Source of the DNA: Micractinium sp. NFX-FRZ
Lineage: Eukaryota; Chlorophyta; Trebouxiophyceae; Chlorellales; Chlorellaceae
Length of the DNA stretch: 39,599 bases
NCBI GenBank assembly: GCA_029339195.1
Contig: JAPTJF010000534.1
Coordinates: 1 to 39,599, forward strand
Direction: 5' to 3'
In this document: one piece after another, positions 19,859-30,773 of the stretch
How positions within the stretch are numbered: position 1 is the stretch's first letter
Layout: the number at the start of each line of letters is the position of its first letter
The notes under the pieces: generated by a model
The model's input: only the letters and a program-made list of their open reading frames with translations
Databases searched by the model: none
What the model was told of the DNA's origin: nothing
Program-made: the position numbers and the translations under genes

Positions 19859-21838
19859 ATGGGTGGTGGGGAGCGCCGGCACCGCCTGCCGCGGAGCGCG
19901 GCGGCAGCGCAGCACCAGCCGCCCTCTCCTCGGAAGGGCCCTCGCCCCGCGGCACCCGCTGACGCGGTGGCCCAGCTGGCTGCACTCCTAGCGGAGCAGG
20001 GCGGCCCACCGGGCGGCTGGGACATGCTGCCCCCCAACGTCCTGGACAACGTGTTCGATCGGTTGGAGCTTAAGGACTTGGCAGCGGCCTCCAGCGTGTG
20101 CAGCACGTGGCGGTACGAGGCAGGCCTGGACAGGCGGTGGAAGGGCTACTGGGCCAGCCAGGTGTCGGACAGCGGCCTGTGGCGCTGGGCAAAGGCAGAC
20201 GGTGAGCCATGCGTGCAACACGTGCAGTTGGGTGGAGCAAGCTGGCGCCGGGCAGCGCCAGCGTTTCTTAACTCACCTGCATGCCCAGCTTGTGCCTGCC
20301 TGAGCCCTCGTGACCACCCAGCCTGGGTAGCCCGACGCCCCTGCATGCCCATCCGGGGCCGCCTCGCCTCCTCCCCCACCGCCCCTCACCCACCCACCCC
20401 CCTGCCCGCTCCTCTGCTCCCGCCCTCCCCGGCAGGCGGCTACCGCCAGCAGCTGCGCGCCAAGCAGCTGGTGCGGCGCGGGGAGTGCGCCGCCAGCGTG
20501 TTCCCTTTCTCACGGCGGGACGGCCAGGTCACCGAGGTGCTCTTCTTTGATGGGGGGCCGCGGGATGTAGACAAGCGCATCCTGACAGTGCAGGCGAGCA
20601 TGGGGAGCGAGCGTGGGCTGCTGTGGGTGGGTGGGTGGGTGAAAGCGTTGGTTTTTGTGGCTCGGGGAGAAGCGGGGCGCTTGCCAGCGTGGAACTCGGG
20701 TCCTGAGGCAGCTGCTGTTGGTGCTGCTGCACAAGAGCAGCGGTGTCGTGTCTGTTCAAGCCGTGCAGACGTGTTAGGTAGGTAGGTGCCTGCTACTCGT
20801 GGCCCCGCCCTGCTGTCCCTGCCCTGCTGCAGGCGCAGCAGTGATGCCACCACCATGCCTGCAGCACCTGCTTCATTCCCTCCCTGACCTGTGCCTGCCC
20901 TTTGCTGCATGGCCTGCGCCTCTCCGCTGCTGCCGCAGGCCCCAAAGGTGCCCGGCCAGACAGTGCGCCTGCACGGCTCCACGCTCAAGGTGTGGAGTGC
21001 GGCGGCGCTCATGGCACAGAAGCCGGTGGGTGAGGTAGCAGGCTAACACCTGTTCTTGTTCTTTCTTCTTCAGAAGCTTCAGAAGTTCCAATGGGTGGGA
21101 GGGCTGGGCGGTAGTGCGGGACCGCCCCCTTGCCCGCCTGCCCCACCCACATTCCTGTGCACCAGACATGCGCCCCAAGCCCTGCCCTTGCTGGCCTCCC
21201 TTGTGCCCTCCCCTGTGCTGCTGCCAGAGGTGCACTGGGCTGCCTGGAGCGCTTGCACCCTGCAGCTGCCTGCTTCACACTGCCGGCTCTCACTTTTCGC
21301 CCCACCTCCTCTTCTCTTTGCGGTCCCTCCCCCTCCTCCCCGGCTTCCCGGCAGCTGCTGGTGGTGCACGACTGCATGAAGCACCTGCAGTTGGAAGATG
21401 GCAGGCTCTTCCTGTGGCGCATCGCCGACGATGCAGTGGTGCTGACGGTGAGCGGGTCATTCCAATGAAATGGTTGGTTGGTATCGTCCATTGCGTCGCG
21501 CAGCTGGCAGCAAGCTCTTCCTGTGGTGCGCTGTGCACGACGCAATCAGTGGTGCTCGCCGACGAGCTCTGCAGTTGCTGTATGGTGGCTCTCCACCTTG
21601 TGCTGAGGTCAGGCTTCCGCCATGCAGCCGCACAACCCTTGCCGCCACGTCCGCTCCACTGCTTGCAGGCTGGCCACCCAGGCGACGAGGCAGCTGCGGA
21701 GGAGGCGGCGCACTGGGCGGAGCACCCCAGCATCGTGGCATCCGTGCTGGACCCGAGGCCGGCGGTACCGCTGCTGCGGGATGTACCGCTGGAGGCGACT
21801 TTTGGCAGGTGAGCTTTGGGGGGGCACCCCTGCTTGTG

Positions 21839-21869
<31 letters not shown>

Positions 21870-24800
21870 GTGGGTGGGTGGGGGGTGGGGGTGGGGGTGG
21901 GGGTGGGGGGGGCAGCTGCAGCTGATTGCCGAGCAATGCAGGTAAGCATGGAGGGCATGGAGGGTGACGTGGCGGTACAGCTGTTGAGTGGAAGTGACCC
22001 AAGGGGCCACCTGTGAATGGCAGGGTGCACTCGCTCTCCGCCACCTTCCCTTCCTCTTGCCGCCGCATCACTCGGGGGCATGCCGCACTTCCCTTTACCC
22101 TCCCTCCCTCCCTCCCTTCATGTTCACAGGGGCGTCACCCCGTGCGAGTGGCTAGACATGAGCAGCGGCCTGCTGGCCGGCTCGCTGATGGTCCCCTCTC
22201 AGGGCCGCCTCATCATGCGGCTGTTTGACGTCGCCACGGGCCGCTGCCTGTGCGCCAGCTCATGCCCCCTGCCAGAGGAGGACCACGTGGTGGGTGGGAG
22301 GGCGGGGGGGGGGGGCGGGGGGGCAGGCAGTGGTGGGGAGGCTGTACGGGTGGGGTTGACGTTACTACACATAACATGCTGCCTGTGCGCCGGGTTGGGA
22401 GGGAGCTTGCGGTGCGTGGGCGGGCAGGCAAACCGACAGCGTGATCCGGGCGTGGAGAGGAGGAGGAAGGAGGACCATGCCAGCTTGCTGCGCAGCCGCA
22501 CGGGGCACCCGCCCCGAACAACCGTGTTTGCTGTCCAAGGCCGCCCCTGCGGCTTGCCCGCCCCTGCCCCCTGCCTGCTCTTTCTGCACCTGCGACTGCC
22601 CAGCCAGGCGGCCATGGCGAGTTCAGCCTCACACCTCAGGCAGCGGCTTCACATTGTGTAGTCGCACGTTCCTGCCCCCTTGCTGGCGGGCTGCAATTTT
22701 GGTTTCAATGTTTATTCTTGCATTTTCAGTTTCAAATCGCTCGCTCGTTCCTGCCCCCTGTGTTTATGCCTGCAGCTGCAGCTGCAGGACCAGGAAGTGA
22801 CAATGCTGGTCACACGAAGCGGCGAGGCTGGCAGCCTGGTGACCGCCACCTGCGCCCTCTTTGACACACGCGTCTTCATGTGGCGCCTCGAGGCCGAGTG
22901 GGTGGCAGCCCAGCAGGCGGCGGCGGCGGCTGCAGGGCCCAGCGGCAGCGCCAGCGGGGGCAGCGAGCAGCGGCGGCAGCAGCACGCTGCACGCGCTGCG
23001 GCTTGGGACTCTGCAGCCACTCTGGCAGCCGCACCACCCCTGCAGCCGGCGGCGGCTGCTGGCGGTGATGCCGATGCAGATGCAGAGCAGCAGGGGCAGC
23101 AGCAGGGGCAGCAGCAGGGGCAGCAGCAGGTGCAAGAGCTGCGGCACGTGTACAGCATCCAGGACCAGGAGCCGATTGTGGACATCAGCATCAGCACCTC
23201 CGCTGCCCGCCTCTTTGTGGTCGGCATGGAGAACGTGAGGCGCTGCGCCGCATGCCTGCCGGATGCCTGCTGGGTGCCTCCTTAATGCCTGGGCGCCTGC
23301 TGCGCGCCTGCTGGATGCCTAGGCACCTGCTGGATGCCTGCCGGATGCCTGCTGGGTGCCTGCTAAATTCCTGGGCGCCTGCTGCATGCCTGCTGGATGC
23401 CTAGGCGCCTGCCGGATGCCTGCCGGATGCCTGGGCGCTTGCCGAGAGGCGGTGTACCGCGCTGCCACTGTTGCACCTGAGCAAGCTGCAGGCGCAGGCT
23501 GCTGCATGTGCACCCTTGCCTGGTACCTGTGTTCTTTCCGACACAAGTTGATGCGCGCACCTGTTGTGCCGCCCGTTGGCCTGCCTGCGCAGCGCACCCA
23601 CCCCTCCGCCCTGCCCACGAAGCTCATGCTGTGTGCGCTTCCTCCCCTCCCCCCTCCCCCTGGCTGCCCAGATCTTTGTGGCGGACCTGTCTGGCGTCCC
23701 CTTCATGCGCGTCTCCATGCTGCACTGGCGCGGCGTGGTGCCCCCCGGCCAGGTGGTGGGACCCGCAGACGTCGGCGCCTTCAGGTGTGTGCCGTACACT
23801 GTTTGGCACAAGAACCTGCCAACACGTCTGTTTTGCAACTTGCAAGTACAGTGTTTGGCATAAGAACCCGCTGACAAGCCTGTTTGCCGGGCTGGGCTCG
23901 GCGGCAGACGCAGGACGCTCACCGCACCACTGCAGCCCCGCCTGCATGGGGGGTGAGGTGCATTGCACGCAAGGCAGCGCCCGTTCTGTCGACATCACCG
24001 TTCCGCCCAGCTGGCCGCCTGCAACCCAGGGGCTGGCCTCGCCATGCAAGCCTCCCACCACCACCTCCGGTCCCCACCTGCCCCCTCTCCCTTCCCCTCC
24101 ACTCAATGCAGCTGGCCTCTGCCCAACTCCACCAAGACTGCCTTCTTCCTGGACTCATCCAACTCACTGTACATCTCGGAGTTCCGGCGTCCGCAGGTGT
24201 GCGCTGCAGCCTGCAGGGGAATGAGTGCATGGGCAGCTCCGACCAAATGCCAGCGGCAGCTCTTGTGTTGTACCGTGTTTGCGCTGCTGCCTGAAGGTCG
24301 CAACGATGGCGGCCTCTGGTGTCTGGCACTGCTGCAGCCGCCGCGTCTCCTCCTCCTCCCGCCACTCGCCTCCCATCCGCCTACCCTCCAAATAGCCCGG
24401 CACATGCACCCCACCCCACTCCTCCGCCCTCCCGTGTCCCCCTTCCCTGCCCGCCCTCCTTGTGTGGCAGATGAACGACTACTGGTACATGCAGCACGAC
24501 GTGTCGGGCGGCGCGCTGGGCGTGGCCCGCCGCCCCAAGTACAACCACCACATCGCCACGCCGCTGCAGCCAGAGGGCGTGGCCCAAGCGTACTATGTGC
24601 AGGTGAGGTGACCGCAACACGCTGTAGCGCTGTACGTTGGTTGACACGGGCTGGGGTGGGGCCCGCAGCCGGGAGAGGGCAGGCACATGGCTGGGTGGCA
24701 GGCTCTGGGGATGTGCTGGTGTAAGTGTGTGCTGGGGGCGTGCATGGCAGGGGTGCGGGAGCGGGCCCAGTGCCCGCCCCTCGCTCTCCCAAGTGTGCGC

Positions 24801-25680
24801 CCGCCCCCTTGTGCACAACTCCCTATTTTCAACTCCTCCCCTCCCCCTCCCCCAGAGCCACACCGACCTGCGGCAGCCGCCCTCGGCCAAACAGCTGTCC
24901 ACGCTGCACGGGCGCCCCGCGGGGCCGCGTGCGCAGGAGCCTGGGGTCGTGGAGTACAGCCAAGACGGCGGGGTGCTCTTCACCACTGGGGACACCGCCT
25001 GCCCCAGTGTGGCCGCGCTTCTAGGGGCGGAGAAAGCGGCGGGGACATACCTAGAAGGCCTGGGTCCGGCGGGAGCCAAGCCCGGCGGCGGCAGCGCCGC
25101 TGCTCGCCGCCGCCCGGCCGTCGTGCGCGGCGGGCGGGGGCCGCGCGGCGGGGCGCGCGCGCTGGCCCCACGTGCGCTGGTGCTTGTGGACACCAGCAGT
25201 GGGCTGCGGTACAAGGCGGTACCCATAGAGGGGGCCATCGAGTCGGTCCACTCAGCTGGGCAGTACCTGGTAGCTTCCGTAGCTGAGCTGGGCAGCTACC
25301 CAGACGGCCTGAATGGATCCATTGTTGTGCTCGACTTCAGCGGGCAGGGATTTGCGGATGCCGCTCACGAGCCGGCGGCAGCGCCGGCAACCGCGGGCCG
25401 GCAGCAGCAGCAGCGTGCACCCCAGGGGCGGCAGCACGGCTCCGGCAGCGACGGAGCTGCTGCAGGGAAGCACCAGGGAAGCAAGGACAGCGCAGACGGT
25501 GACAGCGGCAAAGGAAAGGCGAAGCAGCAGAAGCAGCAGAAGCAGCAGCAGCGAAGCGGGCAGGGCGAAGCGGCAGTTGAGCGCGGCAGCAGGCGCAAGG
25601 TGCCAGCTGCAGCAGCGGCGGCGGCGGCACCGGCAGCAGACGAAGAGCCAGGACCCTCCCGCAAGCGGGGGCGGCGGTGA
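19859..25680 (+). CDS. F-box protein with propeller-like C-terminal region (864 aa)
   Basis: Exons, all in phase: 19859-20201, 20436-20593, 20939-21025, 21355-21447, 21669-21808, 22130-22289, 22776-23234, 23672-23784, 24112-24196, 24471-24602, 24856-25680. An F-box at residues 56-98 (MLPPNVLDNVFDRLELKDLA, then a SSVCSTWR turn) suggests recruitment to an SCF ubiquitin ligase via Skp1. The rest contains repeated short beta-rich blocks such as GRLFLWRIADDAVVL, TCALFDTRVFMWRLEAEW and ARLFVVGMEN. They resemble WD-like propeller blades without the classic WD dipeptides, and probably bind the substrate. A Gln/Gly-rich run lies within exon 7. The tail is low complexity and ends in a basic RKRGRR, which could act in nuclear localisation. 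Intron 2 has a GC donor (CAG/GCGAGC at 20594). The substrate is unknown. Confidence 0.85.
21508..21566 (+). repeat. Ghost copy of F-box exon 4 end
   Basis: AAGCTCTTCCTGTGGTGCGC and CAGTGGTGCTC repeat, with substitutions, the end of exon 4 (21395-21447: AGGCTCTTCCTGTGGCGCAT and CAGTGGTGCTG). The stretch after it (GCCGACGAGCTCTGCAGTTG) loosely resembles the start of the next exon, suggesting a copy across the spliced junction. Confidence 0.6.
21839..21912 (+). repeat. TG microsatellite followed by a G-quadruplex motif
   Basis: About fourteen TG units are followed by runs of five or six G separated by single T bases (21869-21912). The G-runs are on the sense strand of the F-box gene intron, so a very stable RNA or DNA G-quadruplex with 1-nt loops is predicted. 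Confidence 0.85.
23261..23445 (+). repeat. 82-bp higher-order minisatellite
   Basis: Two 82-bp units (23261-23342 and 23343-23424) and a partial third are each built from roughly 11-bp subunits like CCTGCTGGATG. The array begins about 25 bases after the exon 7 donor of the F-box gene and lies in its intron. Confidence 0.85.
23794..23890 (+). repeat. 52-bp tandem duplication next to an exon 8 donor
   Basis: Unit 1 (23794-23845) and unit 2 (from 23846) share TGTTTGGCA and AAGAACC, with a similar CTGTTTTGC end. The duplication starts ten bases after the donor at 23785. Confidence 0.8.
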
Positions 25681-25707
25681 AACCCTTGCGGCTTCGGTTT
25701 CACCGCC
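25673..25707 (+). promoter_or_regulatory. Perfect 12-bp hairpin across the F-box stop codon
   Basis: GGCGGTGAAACC (25673-25684) is perfectly complementary to GGTTTCACCGCC (25696-25707) with an 11-nt loop. The TGA stop (25678-25680) lies inside the 5' arm. As RNA it would be a stable stem-loop at the end of the reading frame. Confidence 0.75.
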
Positions 25708-26122
25708 TATTTTGGCTGCTTCACGAACTGTTGATTTTGGTCTATGATCCGTAACACTGCAACAAGCATGACCTGTCTGCGAGAGCGAGCTGGCCCGGCA
25801 CCTGGCTGCAAGAGCAGGCCAGCACAGAGCAGCCGAGGGCAGGTAGAGGACGCATTTGCTCCAATACCCGTCAATTCAATTCAATCCCGATGCTGCTAGT
25901 TGCCTTTGGTTGCAGCCAGCATCACCCTTGCACAGCACCCGACAGCCCCAGGCCTGCGCCGCGCCGCCTGCATGGCGGCCCCGCCCACAGTGCCACATGC
26001 GGATGGCGGGCTCTGCAGGCGGCTTGCTTGCCCATTTCCTGCACATGCTTTCAAATGCATGTTGGAAGGCAATAGCCCTCGTTTTGTTTCGCCCCGCAGC
26101 TTGAATTGCAAGCCCTTGAAAG
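25681..26122. other. Intergenic region between the F-box and ATRIP-like genes
   Basis: About 440 bp carry the F-box 3' UTR and the promoter of the next gene. It includes a short AATTC-type repeat near 25869-25887. Composition falls toward AT just before the next start codon. No further gene was seen. Confidence 0.5.
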
Positions 26123-29100
26123 ATGGCCGACGACTGGGACGACGACGATTGCGATGACGCCTTTTTGGCGGCCGTCGAACAGTTGGAGGCAGTCAGGGTG
26201 CGCACCCGACTGGGTTGGCCTCAATCATTTTGGCACGACCTCCTGCGCTCATTGCCTCGCCGTTGCCTCCCCCTGACCTGCAGTCGGGAACTACTCAGCA
26301 GCCTAGCATGCACCCGCGGGCCTCCCAGCCCTCAAGCCCACTGCAGCCGCCGCCGGCGGCACGACAGCAGCAGCAGCCGCCAGGCGCCGGCCTGCCGCCT
26401 GGCCCTGGGCTCTGCCCGCAGCAGCAGCAGCCTGCAGGCCCATTGCAGCAGCTGAACGGCAATGGTTCAAGGGGGCAGATCGCATACGTGCACAAGCCGC
26501 CGCTGCCAGCTTCCCGGCCCACGTCGGCGCACCAGTACCCACAGCAGCACCCGCCTCACCAGCGTGCGCTGCCGCCTGCGCAGGCATACGGCCCAGGCAT
26601 GCCGGTGGGGCACGTGACTCTGGCAGCCAACGAGCTGCAGGCGCAAGCGGCCGCTGCGGCGGTGCCGCCAGCGCAGCAGCAGCAGCAGCAGCCGCACTGG
26701 CAGGGCCAGGCCGTGGGCGCGCCTGCTGGCGCGCACTCGCATGCACGCCTTGCGCAGCTGCAGAATGAGCTGGGGCGCAGCCAGGGTGAGAATGCTCTGC
26801 TGCACTCAAACCTGAAGAAGAAGGAGGCTGAGCTGGCAGCCCTGCGGCAGAGACTGAGCCAGCTGGAGCGCAGCACGGGCAGCGCCGCTGCTGCTGGCGG
26901 CGCCGGCGGCATGGCGGGTGCCGCGCACCAGCACGGGCAGCGGTTTGCGGTGGGGGAGCTACAGAAGCAGCTGGACTTAGAGAGGCAGAAGCTGTTGTTC
27001 AAGGAGCAGGATGTGGGTGCTGGGCGGGCTGTGCTGCCTTGTAGGTGCCGGCGGGTGGCATGCACTTTCATTTGCCCAGCAGCTGCCGGCTGGTTTCTGC
27101 TGCTGTTCTCTCCATGGGGCAGTGGGGTTGGCATCGTGCTGTGCCCCGCCCAAGTTACAGCAGGGTGCTGATGGCAGCATCTTACATTGAATGAAGGCCG
27201 AGAACGGACATCACAGCTGTGCTGTAAGGTATGGGGCTACGCCGTCGCACAAACGAGCTGCTGTGCTGCCAGATGGGTGCTTACTTTCACGTGCAATTAT
27301 CACCCCCACGCCATCTGCAGTTCGAAGACCTCAAGCGGCAGCACGCTGACCGCACAGAGCGGCTCAGGGCAGCAGAATCTGCTGTGGCTGAGCTGCAGCG
27401 CAAGCTGCACGAGAAGCAGGAGGCGGCAGCTACGGCGGCAGCGGCTGGGCAGCAGCAGTCCAACGGTACAGCGGCTGCTGTGCCTGGAGCGCAGGCAGGA
27501 GCATGCCTTCAGCAGCAGCAGGAGAGGTAGGTCACTGTGACTTGAGCCTATGTACAGTAGCGCACTGCTGTACTGTGTGTACTGTGTGCTTCACACCACA
27601 TTATCAGGTAGACCATTCACACCCCACCCCACCCTGCCCACCCGCGAATCAGCACGCCTGGTACGGCTTTCAGCACACCACCTACCTCACCTTGCCTGTC
27701 TGCCTGCCTGCTATGCTGCACTGTGCAGGCCTCACAGTGCGGGGTGCACCCCCTCGGCTGCGCCGGCCCAGAGAAGCGGCGGGCAGAAGCGGCGGCAGGT
27801 GGGGGACGGTTGTAGTGGCGCAGCAGCAGCGGCAGCAGCGACTGACGCGGCGCCTGTGCCAGCAGCAGAAGCAGCAGCAGCAGCAGCAGCAGGGTCAGGG
27901 CCGTCTGCTGCAGCTGCCCCAGCAGCGCTGCCGCCGCCTCCGCTGCTGCACCCAGCAGTGCTTGCAGCCGCCAGCAGCCTGACCAGCAGCACACATCTGG
28001 TGTCCCAGCTCATGGCAGCAGCCAGCGGCAGCATGGCGCTGCTTGTGGGCGCGGCCCCAGAGACCACCGTAACCCCTGCAGCAACCCAGGGAGAGGCGGT
28101 GCCCACGGCGCTGCTGCTCCGGGAGCAGTTGGCGGCGGCAGGGCAGGGTGTCGACCCAGGCAGCCTGCACTTCACCTCTGCCTTCTCTCAGTGCCTGCAG
28201 CAGGTGGCGTGCGGCATGCTGCCGCCCGGGGCGCTGCTGGACAGCATCGGCGCCCTGCTGGCCGCCAGCCTGGCAGAGGTGCAGGGCGCCGGCGGCGGTG
28301 CAGCGGGCACAGCGGCTTCAGCAGGCAGCGCAGCCCAGGGGGGCCTGCCCCTGCGGCGTGTGCAGCTGCTGGCGGCCGGCCTGCATGTGGCACAGCAACT
28401 GATTGAGCTGGACACGGGCTGTGCCGCGGCTGCGCTGGCGCTGCCTGGCAGCCTTGGCAACAGCAGCCTTAGCAGCCTGCGCAGCACAGTGCCGGGCCCC
28501 CGGCCATCCAGCCGAGTCTCGTTCCACACCCGCAGCAGCAGCAGCAGCAGCAGCAACATGGCTGTGCCTGCAGCGGCAGCAGTGCCGGCACTTCCCGGCA
28601 CCGCCTGGCAAGGTCGCGGCTGGAGCAGCATCAGCAGCGGTACCACGGGGCTGCCGGCCACAACCTCCCTTGTGCACCAGCATGCCGCCGTGTTTGGAGG
28701 CCTGGCTTGCGATGGCAGCACACTGCTGCCAGTCGTGCTGGCTGCAGCGCTCTGGCTGGGGCAGCAGTTCGAGGCGGTGGCGGCGGGCGCGCTGGGGTGC
28801 CTCGTGGCGCTGGCCAGGGCGCTGCACGGGGAGGGCCGCAGGGCGGCTCTGGCCCCTGTTTTCACAACAGGTGGGCAGCTGGTGTTTTCGGCTTGGGTGC
28901 AGGGTGATGACGAGGGGATGGCAGGCAGCTGTGTTTAGGCGGGCTGATACCGAGACGGCAGCTCTTGCAGCTGCAACGGGTTTCGCTTGCGTCATGTCCG
29001 TCACGCCCTTGCAGTCAGCCTTGGCCCCCCAAGCTGTGCTACGCCCTATCATTCAGTAGCCCCGCAGCAGCTCCCGGCATCTGCTAGACCCCGCTGCACC

Positions 29101-30497
29101 CTCATCCCTACCACTACACAGGTGCAATGGAGCTGTTCATGCAGCCCGCAGCGCTGCGCCTGCAGGCGCTGCGCCTGCTGCAGCTCCTCCTAGAGGACCC
29201 CTCCCTGGCACGCCTGTTTGAGGGCAGCCTGTCTCAGGCGGCAGCAGCCCGTGGGGAGCCGGGCCCACCGACCGCCACCGCCGGCACCAGCGGCGGCGGC
29301 GATGGCGCCTCTGGCGGCGGCACGCCTGGCAGGGAAGCGGGGCCGGCGGCAGGGGAGGGCGACGGCGCACAGCCCATGCAGCTCGAGGGAGGCGGTGACG
29401 CCGGGCCCTGGATTGGTGCTGCAGCGATTGCTGAGAGGCTGCTCGACTGCTTGGTCCTCGATGACGGTGCCCCGCCCTCACCCTCATCCCTGGGCAACAC
29501 ACGTCCCCAGGAGGCAGGCGCCGCCACAGCAGCGGCGGCGGTGGCGGCAGAGGCGGGAGGCTGCAGCCTGGCAGGCGGCGGCGGCGCCGCTGTCGCACGC
29601 GCTGCCATGCAGCTGGTGGCCTCGCTACGAGAGGCGCGGCAGCAGGGCGTCCTGGTGTCTCTGCTTCTGGATGACGCCTTTGGCGCCCCTGGCTGCATGC
29701 TGGCGCAGCGGTTGGTGCAGCTGGCAGACGCAGCCCTGGTACTGCCTGGGGAGGCGGGTGCACTGATGCTGCTGTGCCCGCTGCAGTGGCCCCGCAGCGA
29801 CGGCGGCAGCGGCAGCAATGGCAGCGGGCGGCTGCTCCGCCAGCAAGCTGTGTGGCACCAGCGGCTGCGGGTGGCGCAGGAGGCGCTCACGCTTCTGCGC
29901 GGCTTGCTGGCAGACGGAAGCTGCGGTGAGCATGCTGGCCTGCTTGTGCATGGTGCATCCAGCAAACAATGTCGAGCAGGGGCTGGGGCCGGCGCATGCC
30001 GGGTGTCGGAGCGCAGATAGGTTGGTGGTAGGAGAGGATGCCTGTGACAGGTGCCAGCCCGGCTTGTAGCCCAGCTTGCATGGCTGTCCCACTAACACCT
30101 CTCTGTCCCCACTTGCTCCCGCCCCCACGTGCTCCTGCCTGATGCAGGCGTAGCTGCTATGGACGATTTGGTGACCATCCCAGCAGCAGCACGCCTCACG
30201 CTGACCACGCTGAGCCGCCTCAGCCGGCTGGAGGCGCCGACAGCAGCAGCAGGGGTGGCAGCATGCCTGCCCGCGGCCCCGCCGCCGGCGGCAGCGCTGC
30301 TGGCCCCCTGGGCACGCGCCATTGGCACCTCCACAGATCGGGCCAGCCTTGGAGATGCAGCGGCCAGCGGCAGCTGCGGGGCGCCCCCGCCGGCGGGGGC
30401 GCTTCCCAGCTGCAGCACCGACGACGTGGTTTATATGGCCAAGAGCATGCGGCGGCGGGTGCTGGCGCACATGCAGAGTGCCACGATGCAGGCCTGA
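26123..30497 (+). CDS. ATRIP-like coiled-coil protein, DNA-damage checkpoint candidate (1101 aa)
   Basis: Exons, all in phase: 26123-26197, 26284-27012, 27321-27526, 27729-28870, 29122-29925, 30148-30497. The N-terminus, MADDWDDDDCDDAFLAAVEQ, is an acidic amphipathic helix like the RPA70-binding recruitment segment of ATRIP/Ddc2. A Gln/Pro-rich linker follows. A coiled coil (about residues 183-229) continues across the exon 2/3 junction to about 306 (LERQKLLFKEQD then FEDLKRQHADRTERLRAA). The long C-terminal half is Leu/Ala-rich and helical, with Gln/Ala/Gly inserts, compatible with the HEAT-like region that binds ATR. ATRIP recruits the ATR kinase to RPA-coated single-stranded DNA in the nucleus. 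This identity is inferred from architecture. A generic coiled-coil protein remains possible. Confidence 0.6.
30381..30402 (+). repeat. 22-bp perfect GC palindrome inside coding sequence
   Basis: The two halves GCGCCCCCGCC and GGCGGGGGCGC are exact reverse complements with no loop. They encode part of a Pro/Ala/Gly linker in the last exon of the ATRIP-like gene. Flanking GCAGCTG and CAGCTGC extend the symmetry past a short mismatch. Confidence 0.8.
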
Positions 30498-30577
30498 CGC
30501 GGCGGTGGGCGCAGCCAAGTCGTGCAGCGCTGCCGTAGAACTCTTCTAGGAGTGTGCCATGCCGTGCTTGGAAACCA

Positions 30578-30582
30578 TGTAA
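30578..30582 (+). promoter_or_regulatory. Candidate TGTAA poly(A) signal of the ATRIP-like gene
   Basis: TGTAA lies 81 nt past the stop codon in a locally AT-richer stretch, a typical chlorophyte spacing. It leaves under 200 bp before the next start codon. Confidence 0.6.
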
Positions 30583-30773
30583 TTGCAAACTGAAGTTAGC
30601 TCTTTTTGTGGTCAACACTGGTTCGCCTCTGTGTCTTTTGAATCTCCAGTGGAAAAGATGGCCATCGTGCTGCCTGGCGGCAGCGGCGGCAGCGGCGCAC
30701 CCAGCGGCACATGCATGCATGAAGGCAGGGCTCTGGTGTGCTTGTGTACTCGCTTCGCTTGCACGGTTTCACG

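Noticed and set aside
29137..29763. Minus-strand open frames opposite the ATRIP-like gene
   Set aside because: Arg/Pro/Ala-rich antisense shadows of GC-rich codons, with no motif and no splice chain.
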